A stretch of DNA of 64,000 bases from Brucellaceae bacterium. GTDB taxonomy: Bacteria > Pseudomonadota > Alphaproteobacteria > Rhizobiales > Rhizobiaceae. Shown one piece after another: positions 8,704 to 15,631 of this stretch (its first letter is position 1; each line of letters starts with the position of its first letter). A program made the translations under genes and the position numbers. The stretch spans positions 1-64,000 of the forward strand of contig JACKJV010000010.1 of NCBI GenBank assembly GCA_020637775.1. The letters run 5' to 3'. A model generated the notes under the pieces. That model worked only from the letters and a program-made list of their open reading frames with translations. It was not told the DNA's origin and did not search any database.

Positions 8704-9312
8704 TTACAGGCGTTCGATCACCGCCGGTTCGCCTGCCGGCGTCTCGGCTTGGCGCGCGGCTTCCAGGACGGCGGGCACGATATCCCCCACCGTATCGATC
8801 ACCAGCGGCCTCACCCGGTTCGCGGTATGGATGAAACCTTCCGTCCTCATGTGGTCCATCATCTCGACCATTGGACCCCAGTAGCCGCCGATATTGCCGA
8901 AAACCATCGGCTTGGTGTGGTGGCCAAGCTGCGCCCAGGTCATCATTTCCACGATCTCCTCCACGGTGCCGATGCCTCCGGGCATGGCGACAAAGGCGTC
9001 GGAACGCTGGAACAGCGCATGCTTGCGCTCGTGCATGGTCTCGGTGACGACCAGTTCGTCAAGGTTGTTGCCGGCTGCCTCCGGTGCTTCCTTGCGCATC
9101 AGGAAGCGTGGGATGATGCCGGTAATCTTGCCGCCATGGGCGACCGCGCCCTCGGCCACGGCACCCATGATGCCGCGTGTGCCGCCGCCGTAGACCAGCC
9201 TGAGACCCGCCTCGGCAATGGCCTGGCCAAGCCGAAAGCCGGCCTCGCGATAGATTTCTCTGGCTCCATCGGAAGAACCGCAATAAACGCAAATGGAAGA
9301 TATCGTGATCAT
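8704..9312 (-). CDS. LOG-family protein (TIGR00730), cytokinin-type nucleoside monophosphate phosphoribohydrolase
   Basis: LOG-like enzymes release a free base from nucleoside 5'-monophosphates, including cytokinin ribotides, and related proteins act on AMP. The Rossmann-like 202-residue protein shows the family motifs YGGGTRGIMG (residues 41-50), MHERK (93-97) and PGGIGTVEE (111-119). I chose the ATG at 9312 (AGAAGG directly upstream, and sequence conservation begins at ITISSICVYCGSS); a longer start at 9348 adds a Lys-rich stretch. Cytokinin production in a plant-associated relative is possible but is not shown here. Confidence 0.88.
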   Translation of the reverse strand: MITISSICVYCGSSDGAREIYREAGFRLGQAIAEAGLRLVYGGGTRGIMGAVAEGAVAHGGKITGIIPRFLMRKEAPEAAGNNLDELVVTETMHERKHALFQRSDAFVAMPGGIGTVEEIVEMMTWAQLGHHTKPMVFGNIGGYWGPMVEMMDHMRTEGFIHTANRVRPLVIDTVGDIVPAVLEAARQAETPAGEPAVIERL

Positions 9313-9378
9313 GGCCTTCTTTTTGTCCTTCGAGGCGAGGGCGGTCAAGAGCGCGAAAGGCGCGGCGCACCGGGTTTC

Positions 9379-9407
9379 TTGAGGCCCGGGGCGAATGGGT
9401 CTAAAAG
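9379..9407 (+). promoter_or_regulatory. putative promoter of the LysM protein gene
   Basis: TTGAGG (9379-9384) and TAAAAG (9402-9407) with a 17-bp spacer lie 33 bp upstream of the ATG at 9441, in the divergent gap from the LOG-family gene. Inferred from consensus only. Confidence 0.4.
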
Positions 9408-9440
9408 GGCGCGACAGATGAACACAAGGGTGAATGGGGC

Positions 9441-11609
9441 ATGAAACCGGTCAAGGTCGTCCAGTGGGCTGGTGTGGCGGTGGCGATTGTCGTCGCCGCG
9501 GTCTTTGCATATATGTCCGGCTTGAGCCCGTTCAACGAGCCCGGCGCAAGCCGCGAGGCCGCTCGCACGCCTGCTGTTACGGAACAAAAGGCCGGTGGCA
9601 CGGAAAGCAGCCCGGCCGCGGATCGCGCCGAGGGGCAGGGCGGACAGCCCGCTTCAACCGCCGCCGGCACTGCGCAGGACATGGCTTCGGCGCAGGACGA
9701 CGGCGGGCAGGAAAGCGCGCCGGCCCCGCAGGTCACCACGCCTTCCTTCGACATCGTGCGCGTGGAACCGGACGGCTCCCTCGTCGTGGCCGGTTCCGCC
9801 GGGGCGGAAGCCGGCGTCGAACTGATTTCCGGCACCCGCAAGCTTGGCGAGACCAAGGCGAGCCTTTCCGGCGATTTCGCCATCGTTCTCGACATCCCGC
9901 TCAAGCCCGGCGATTACCAGCTTGTCCTGCGCTCGACCGAAACCGACGGCCGCGCCGCCACGTCGCTCGAAACGGCCATTGTCGCCGTGCCGGAAACCGA
10001 GGAAGGCCAGGTGTTGGCCCTGGTTGAGGAGCCGGGCAAACCCAGCCGCCTGATCACCACGCCGGCCCCGCCGCGGCCCAAGCCGCAGGACGCGGCGCCG
10101 GCGCAGACGGCACGGACAGAAACCGCGCCGGCTCAGGCCGAACCCGCGCCGGATGGCCGCGAGGACGGCGCGGCTGGCACGCAGGGCGCCGCCACGCTTC
10201 AGGCGGGCAGGGAAGGCGGAAGCGGACAGACGGCAGCCGGGACCGGGGCTGACGAGACCGTCGCCATGGCCACGCCCGGGATTGGTTCCGATCGGCAAGC
10301 CGCTGATGCCGCCCCACAAGGCGCTGATCCTGTGCCGGAAAACCCCGATGCCGCTCAGGAAGGCAGGGAGGGAACGGCCAACGAGACGGCTGGCGAAGCC
10401 GGGGCGGCATCGCCGGCCGGCGATGCCGCGTCGCAGGAGACGCGCGCGCCAGAGGCGCAACAAGCCGCCGGCACACCCCGGTCGCCCGGTGGCGCGGGTG
10501 AAGCAGCCCCTTCCGCCGATGGCGATGCTGCCGGGCAGCCGGATCCGGCGATGAAGCCGCGTGAGGATACCGCAAGCGCCTCCGGTGACGCGCCTGTGCA
10601 AACGGCCGTGGCCGATCCGTCCGCTGGCCGGGAAGCCGGCACGGCGGATGGCGAAAAGCAGCAGACCGCGACCGACGCCGCGCCAAGGCCGGAACCTGAC
10701 GCTGCGCCCGCCAGGGCCGCGGAAAAGCCCCTGGTGCTTGTCGAGGCAGTCGAGATCGAGGGACGCCGCGTCTTTGTCGCCGGCGCTGCAACCGGCGGTG
10801 CGCGCGTGCGCGTCTATGCCAATGAGATTCTTCTCGGCGATGCGCCGGTCACCGATGGCGGGCGTTTCCTTGTCGAGGCGACGCGAGACCTGCCGGTCGG
10901 CGACTATATCGTTCGGGCCGATCTTCTGGCCGCCAACAATGCCGATGTGATTGCCCGCGCAGCCGTGCCCTTCCGGCGCGCCGAGGGCGAGGCCATCGCG
11001 GCGGTGGCGCCGCGACAGCCGGAACCGCAAGCCGGTACGGGCACCCGGGAGCGCGCCGCGCAACCCGCCACGGACGCCGAGGAACCCGCCCGGACCGCAA
11101 CGCAGGCCGGAAGCGCGCAACAGCAGCCTGCCCGGGAAGACGCCGGGGCCCGGTCCGGTGAGAGGCTGGCCGCGGCCGAACCCGGTACCGATGGCTCCAG
11201 CCCGCCCGAAAGCGGCGGACAAGCCGCCCCCGAACCGGATGGTGGTGCCACTGCACCGGCAGACATCAAGGCCGCAACGGTCGGGGATGAACCGGCGGCC
11301 ATGCCCGGCAGCGTTTCCGAAACGGTGGCCACCACCGCGCCGGCGCTGGAGGCAACGGACGGCTCGGTCATCATCCGGCGCGGCGACACGCTGTGGCAGA
11401 TTTCGCGCCGGGTCTACGGGCGAGGTGTGCGCTATTCCACCATCTATCTGGCCAATCAGGAACAGATCGCCGATCCCGACCGCATCTGGCCGGGGCAGGT
11501 CTTCCGGGTGCCCGACCAGACGCCGGAAGGCGAAACCGCCGACATGAGCACGGTGGAAACGCCGGTGCAGGACGGTGATTCCGGCGGCGAGGAATCCGGC
11601 GCGAAGTAG
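9441..11609 (+). CDS. membrane-anchored LysM and Ig-like domain protein with long disordered linker
   Basis: 722 residues. An N-terminal membrane helix (about 8-26) anchors it. Two related beta-sandwich, Ig-like segments (about 100-185 and 430-515) share the pattern 'hydrophobic-G-x-R-hydrophobic ... PVGDYIVRADLL'. The rest is Ala/Glu/Gly/Pro/Gln-rich, low-complexity linker. A LysM peptidoglycan-binding domain (IIRRGDTLWQISRRVYG, about 642-692) lies near the C-terminus, followed by an acidic tail. This layout is typical of rhizobial periplasmic LysM proteins that tether the inner membrane to the cell wall. Its precise role is unknown. The gene stands alone before arsR. Confidence 0.88.
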   Translation: MKPVKVVQWAGVAVAIVVAAVFAYMSGLSPFNEPGASREAARTPAVTEQKAGGTESSPAADRAEGQGGQPASTAAGTAQDMASAQDDGGQESAPAPQVTTPSFDIVRVEPDGSLVVAGSAGAEAGVELISGTRKLGETKASLSGDFAIVLDIPLKPGDYQLVLRSTETDGRAATSLETAIVAVPETEEGQVLALVEEPGKPSRLITTPAPPRPKPQDAAPAQTARTETAPAQAEPAPDGREDGAAGTQGAATLQAGREGGSGQTAAGTGADETVAMATPGIGSDRQAADAAPQGADPVPENPDAAQEGREGTANETAGEAGAASPAGDAASQETRAPEAQQAAGTPRSPGGAGEAAPSADGDAAGQPDPAMKPREDTASASGDAPVQTAVADPSAGREAGTADGEKQQTATDAAPRPEPDAAPARAAEKPLVLVEAVEIEGRRVFVAGAATGGARVRVYANEILLGDAPVTDGGRFLVEATRDLPVGDYIVRADLLAANNADVIARAAVPFRRAEGEAIAAVAPRQPEPQAGTGTRERAAQPATDAEEPARTATQAGSAQQQPAREDAGARSGERLAAAEPGTDGSSPPESGGQAAPEPDGGATAPADIKAATVGDEPAAMPGSVSETVATTAPALEATDGSVIIRRGDTLWQISRRVYGRGVRYSTIYLANQEQIADPDRIWPGQVFRVPDQTPEGETADMSTVETPVQDGDSGGEESGAK

Positions 11610-11655
11610 ACGGGCTTGCTTTCGCAAGCCGTTTGCATCTTGCCGGGCTGACCTC

Positions 11656-11703
11656 TTGCATTCGCTTCATTCATCGTATATCGGCGATGAACGATGAATG
11701 AAG
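11656..11703 (+). promoter_or_regulatory. arsR promoter with perfect 13-bp inverted repeat operator
   Basis: CTTCATTCATCGT at 11665-11677 is perfectly repeated in reverse as ACGATGAATGAAG at 11691-11703, with a 13-bp spacer. A second inner pair, TCATCG (11671-11676) and CGATGA (11685-11690), is nested inside. A TATATC box (11677-11682) and a weaker TTGCAT (11656-11661, 15-bp spacing) suggest that the left arm lies between the promoter boxes. The arsR ATG (11694) lies in the right arm. Self-repression by the ArsR product is the natural reading. The repeat is observed; binding is inferred. Confidence 0.65.
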
Positions 11704-12044
11704 CGACTCGATCCCTTTCGCCCGCAGAGCCTTGCCGCCAGACCGCCAGCGATGCCGACTTGGCGCGCCGGCTTGCGGCGCTGGGCAACCCGGCGCGGCT
11801 GCGCATTCTCAGGCGGCTGGCCTGTGCCGATGCCTGCTGCTGCAAGGATGTGGTGGAAACGACCGGGCTTGCCCAGTCCACTGTCTCGCAGCATCTCAAG
11901 GTGCTGGTGGAGGCGGGTTTCGTGACCTATGAACCCGATGCCCAGCGCTCCCGTTATTCGCTGAACCGTGCGGCGCTTGCCGGCCTGCGCGGCGATTTCC
12001 ATGACCTGCTGGCCGGTTGCTGCGCTGCCGGCCCCGCGTCCTGA
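11694..12044 (+). CDS. ArsR/SmtB-family metal(loid)-responsive repressor
   Basis: A winged-helix DNA-binding regulator of 116 residues. The core RRLAALGNPARLRILRRLA leads to a recognition helix STVSQHLKVLVEAGFV (62-77). A cysteine cluster (Cys44, 48, 49, 50 in ACADACCCKD) sits at the helix where ArsR proteins bind As(III)/Sb(III) (family motif ELCVCDLC). Cys14 and Cys109-110 add possible ligands. There is no ribosome-binding site before ATG 11694, and a putative -10 box suggests a nearly leaderless message. An ABC exporter starts 15 bp after its stop, so the two form an operon. Which metal is sensed is not known. Confidence 0.88.
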   Translation: MNEATRSLSPAEPCRQTASDADLARRLAALGNPARLRILRRLACADACCCKDVVETTGLAQSTVSQHLKVLVEAGFVTYEPDAQRSRYSLNRAALAGLRGDFHDLLAGCCAAGPAS

Positions 12045-12059
12045 ACAGGAAAATTCCTC

Positions 12060-13940
12060 TTGGCAAAGACCGTTTCCGCCGATTCCGGCTCCACGTTCCA
12101 GACGCTGCGCAATCTCTGGCCCTATATGTGGCCGGCGGGAAGGCCGGACCTGAAGATGCGGGTTGTCTGGGCAGCGTTTTTCCTCGTTGTTGCGAAGCTG
12201 GTGCTCATGCTCGTGCCCTATTTCTTCAAATGGGCGACGGATGCGCTGAACGGTGAGGGCGATCTGCCCGGCGGGCTGCCGGTGTTCCTTCTGGCCCCGG
12301 TTGCGCTGGTGCTGGCCTACAACATCGCCCGCGTCGGCCAGCAGGGCTTCAACCAGTTGCGCGATGCGCTGTTCGCCCGCGTCAGCCAATATGCCGTGCG
12401 CCAACTGGCCCACCGCACCTTCGTTCACATGCACAAGCTGTCGCTGCGCTTTCATCTGGAACGGCGCACCGGCGGCCTGTCGCGCATCATCGAGCGCGGC
12501 ACCAAGGGTATCGAGACGATCGTCCGCTTCACCATTCTCAACACGGCCCCCACGATCATCGAATTCGCCCTGACGGCGGTGATCTTCGCCGTGACCTATG
12601 GCTGGCAATATGTGGCGGTGGTGGCCGTCACGGTCTGGGTCTATACCTGGTTCACGGTCAAGGCATCGGACTGGCGCATCCAGATCCGGCGCGAGATGAA
12701 CGATTCCGACACCGACGCTAACACCAAGGCCATCGATTCGCTTCTGAACTACGAGACGGTGAAGTATTTCAACAACGAGGCCATGGAGGCCGACCGCTTC
12801 GACCGCTCCATGGCGCGCTACGAGAAGGCAGCCACGCAGACCTGGACATCGCTTGGCTGGCTGAACTTCGGGCAAGGGGTGATTTTCGGCATCGGCATGG
12901 CCGTGGCCATGGTCATGTCGGCACTGGAAGTACAGGCCGGAACGCAGACGCTGGGCGATTTCGTCTTCATCAACGCCATGCTGATCCAGCTCGCCATTCC
13001 GCTCAACTTCATCGGCTTCATCTATCGCGAGATCCGCCAGGGCCTGACCGATATCGAGCAGATGTTCGACCTGCTGGATGTCAGGGCCGAGGTGGTGGAC
13101 AAGGCCGGCGCGTCGCCGCTGGCCGTCGATGCCGGCACGATCCGCTTCGAGGACGTGCACTTCGCCTATGACCGCGAGCGCGAGATCCTCAAGGGCATTT
13201 CCTTTGAAGTGCCTGCCGGCAGGACCGTGGCCATTGTCGGGCCGTCGGGGGCGGGCAAGTCCACCATTTCCCGGCTCCTGTTCCGCTTCTACGACGTGAA
13301 GTCGGGCGCCATCACCATCGACGGGCAGGACGTGCGCATGGTGACACAGGAGAGCCTGCGCGCAGCCATCGGCATGGTGCCGCAGGACACGGTTCTCTTC
13401 AACGACACGATTGCCTACAACATCCGCTACGGCCGCCCGGATGCCAGCGAGGAAGAGGTGCGCCGCGCCGCCGAACTGGCGCAGATTTCCGGTTTCATCG
13501 AGAAACTGCCCGAGGGCTACAAGGCCATGGTCGGCGAACGCGGGCTGAAACTGTCGGGTGGCGAGAAGCAGCGCGTCGCCATCGCCCGCACCATCCTGAA
13601 AGCCCCGCCCATCCTCATCCTCGACGAGGCGACATCGGCGCTCGATACCCATACCGAGCAGGAAATCCAGTCGGCGCTCGATCTGGTGTCGCGCGGGCGC
13701 ACCACGCTGGTCATCGCGCACCGGCTTTCCACCGTCATCAGCGCCGATGCCATCATCGTGCTGCGCGACGGGCTGATCGCGGAGCAGGGCACGCATCGCG
13801 AACTGCTGGCGAGGAAGGGCCTCTATGCCGACATGTGGGACCGCCAGCGCGAGGCAACGGAAGCCGAGGAGCGCCTGCGCCGCGCCCGCGAACAGGACGA
13901 CATGGGCGTCGTCGTGCGGGTCCGGCCGGCCGACGTCTGA
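12060..13940 (+). CDS. Atm1/HMT1-type ABC transporter, permease and ATPase fused
   Basis: 626 residues: an N-terminal six-helix exporter domain (about 30-330) followed by an ATPase domain with Walker [10 protein letters not shown] (near 394), signature LSGGEKQRVAIAR (near 498) and Walker B ILILDEATSALD (near 515). It closely follows the mitochondrial Atm1/ABCB7 and heavy-metal-tolerance group (AFFLVVAKLVLMLVPYFFKW; LNFGQGVIFGIGMAVAMVM), which export glutathione-linked compounds or metal-thiol conjugates from the cytoplasm. It starts at a TTG with AGGAAAA upstream. Being in an operon with a Cys-rich ArsR repressor suggests metal-thiol export. Bacterial homologues of this type help resist heavy metals. 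Confidence 0.9.
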   Translation: MAKTVSADSGSTFQTLRNLWPYMWPAGRPDLKMRVVWAAFFLVVAKLVLMLVPYFFKWATDALNGEGDLPGGLPVFLLAPVALVLAYNIARVGQQGFNQLRDALFARVSQYAVRQLAHRTFVHMHKLSLRFHLERRTGGLSRIIERGTKGIETIVRFTILNTAPTIIEFALTAVIFAVTYGWQYVAVVAVTVWVYTWFTVKASDWRIQIRREMNDSDTDANTKAIDSLLNYETVKYFNNEAMEADRFDRSMARYEKAATQTWTSLGWLNFGQGVIFGIGMAVAMVMSALEVQAGTQTLGDFVFINAMLIQLAIPLNFIGFIYREIRQGLTDIEQMFDLLDVRAEVVDKAGASPLAVDAGTIRFEDVHFAYDREREILKGISFEVPAGRTVAIVGPSGAGKSTISRLLFRFYDVKSGAITIDGQDVRMVTQESLRAAIGMVPQDTVLFNDTIAYNIRYGRPDASEEEVRRAAELAQISGFIEKLPEGYKAMVGERGLKLSGGEKQRVAIARTILKAPPILILDEATSALDTHTEQEIQSALDLVSRGRTTLVIAHRLSTVISADAIIVLRDGLIAEQGTHRELLARKGLYADMWDRQREATEAEERLRRAREQDDMGVVVRVRPADV

Positions 13941-14078
13941 AGGCACGGCGGAACGCCCGGCGCGTTTTCTCCACCTTGCGCCCGGCGTTTACCTTTCCCA
14001 CATTCCCGTTTGCCCCGCCGCCCGCCCATCGTGTATGGCTTGGGCCGCTGATCTTTCCGAAAGAGACAAGATACCCAC

Positions 14079-14777
14079 ATGAGTCTTGCCGACACCATTT
14101 CCAGGACTTTCGTCCCCGTCCGCCGCGAGGGCTGGCCCTTCATCGCGGCCTTTTTCGCGGTGGCGCTCGTTCTTGGCCTCATCTGGGATCCGCTGTTCTG
14201 GATCGGCCTGGCGCTGACCGCCTGGTGCGCCTATTTCTTCCGCGATCCCGATCGCGTCGTGCCGCAGGATGACGACCTGATCCTGTCGGCCGCCGACGGC
14301 GTCGTCTCGGCCATCGGCGAGACCGTGCCGCCGCCGGAACTCGGCCTCGGCGACCAGCCGCGCCTGCGGGTTTCGGTGTTCATGAACGTCTTTTCCGTCC
14401 ATGTGAACCGCGCGCCCGTTCGCGGGCGCATCACCACGGTTCGCCATCGCGCCGGCAAGTTTCTGAATGCCGAACTGGACAAGGCCAGCGAACTGAACGA
14501 GCGCAACGGGCTGGTCATCGACGGGCCGCACGGGCAGATTGCCACCGTGCAGGTGGCGGGTCTCGTGGCGCGCCGCATCCTGTGCTGGAGCGGCGAGGGC
14601 GAGGATGTCCGCGCCGGCGAGCGGTTCGGCCTCATCCGCTTCGGCAGCCGGCTCGATATCTACATGCCGGAAGGATACACCCTGCGGGTGGCGCTCGGGC
14701 AAATGGCGGTGGCCGGCGAAACCGTGCTGGCGGAGTTCAACGCCGCGCGCCCCGCGCCTTCGACCCGGACGGACTGA
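14079..14777 (+). CDS. psd: phosphatidylserine decarboxylase proenzyme (short form)
   Basis: Converts phosphatidylserine to phosphatidylethanolamine at the inner membrane. The 232-residue protein is the short alphaproteobacterial/archaeal form. Two hydrophobic helices near residues 20-50 ([20 protein letters not shown]) precede the catalytic core ([17 protein letters not shown]). Self-cleavage to form the pyruvoyl group is expected at Gly189-Ser190 within [12 protein letters not shown]. Spacing to pssA downstream is 7 bp, so the enzyme pair that makes phosphatidylserine and then decarboxylates it is in one operon. Confidence 0.95.
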   Translation: MSLADTISRTFVPVRREGWPFIAAFFAVALVLGLIWDPLFWIGLALTAWCAYFFRDPDRVVPQDDDLILSAADGVVSAIGETVPPPELGLGDQPRLRVSVFMNVFSVHVNRAPVRGRITTVRHRAGKFLNAELDKASELNERNGLVIDGPHGQIATVQVAGLVARRILCWSGEGEDVRAGERFGLIRFGSRLDIYMPEGYTLRVALGQMAVAGETVLAEFNAARPAPSTRTD

Positions 14778-14784
14778 CGTGGCC

Positions 14785-15621
14785 ATGGATGCCTTTCCGC
14801 CTTTCGACCCCAATGGCGAGCCGGAGGACGACAATGGCACCGACGGGCGCGGGCCGCGCCTGCGCGAAATCCCGCTGCGCATGGTCTGGCCCAATCTCAT
14901 CACCACGCTGGCCATCTGTGCCGGCCTGACCGGCGTCCGCTTTGCCATCGAGGGCGAGTTCCAGCGTTCGGTCATGCTGGTCCTGCTGGCCGCCTTTCTC
15001 GATGGCATCGACGGGCGCGTGGCGCGCATGCTCAAGGCGTCGTCCAAGTTCGGCATGCAGATGGATTCGCTGGCTGACATCGTCAATTTCGGCGTCGTGC
15101 CGGCCCTGGTCATCTGGCTCTATTTTCTCAACCTGGCGCCTCAGGTGGGCTGGATCGCCGCGCTCATCTACGCCATCGCCTGCGCGCTGCGGCTGGCCCG
15201 CTTCAATGTCATGTCGGAAAATCCGGGCCGCGCCAAATGGCAGGGCGAATATTTCGTCGGCGTTCCGGCGCCGGCCGGTGCGCTGCTGGTGCTTCTGCCC
15301 GTCTATATGGGCCTTTCCGGTTTTGAGCCAGGCCAGCCTTCCGCCTATGTCTTCTCCGTCTACACGGTCGGCGTCGCGTTCCTGCTGGTCTCGCGCCTGC
15401 CGGTCTGGTCGGGCAAGGCGCTGGGGCTGAAAATCCCGCGCACCACCGTCATCCCGCTGATCCTGGCGGTCGCGCTGGCCATCATGCTGCTGGCCGCCTT
15501 CACGTTCGAGGCGCTGATCCTGCTGGCCTTGGGCTATCTCGCCGCGGTGCCGCTCTCCTTCGTGGCCTATCGCCGCCGCGAGCAGCGCGAACTGGCCGCG
15601 CAGGCGCGCGGGGAGGGCTGA
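14785..15621 (+). CDS. pssA: CDP-diacylglycerol--serine O-phosphatidyltransferase
   Basis: Makes phosphatidylserine from CDP-diacylglycerol and serine in the membrane. The 278-residue multi-pass protein carries the complete CDP-alcohol phosphatidyltransferase signature: Asp73, Asp76-Gly77, Ala80-Arg81, Gly90, Asp94 and Asp98 (in FLDGIDGRVARML and FGMQMDSLAD). An acidic N-terminal tail precedes the first helix. The start is ATG 14785 or the in-frame GTG at 14779; I cannot separate them. The frame is open further upstream inside psd, but that part is not protein-like. It converges with the acyltransferase/acyl-ACP synthetase gene. Confidence 0.93.
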   Translation: MDAFPPFDPNGEPEDDNGTDGRGPRLREIPLRMVWPNLITTLAICAGLTGVRFAIEGEFQRSVMLVLLAAFLDGIDGRVARMLKASSKFGMQMDSLADIVNFGVVPALVIWLYFLNLAPQVGWIAALIYAIACALRLARFNVMSENPGRAKWQGEYFVGVPAPAGALLVLLPVYMGLSGFEPGQPSAYVFSVYTVGVAFLLVSRLPVWSGKALGLKIPRTTVIPLILAVALAIMLLAAFTFEALILLALGYLAAVPLSFVAYRRREQRELAAQARGEG

Positions 15622-15631
15622 GCGCGCCCGG

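Noticed and set aside
7153..9444. 763-codon open frame on the plus strand
   Set aside because: It lies antisense to the GNAT-nitrilase and LOG-family genes. The His/Arg/Gly-rich composition is typical of a high-GC antisense frame.
11667..13946. 759-codon open frame on the minus strand
   Set aside because: Antisense to the ArsR and Atm1-type exporter genes, whose motifs are complete. No recognisable domain.
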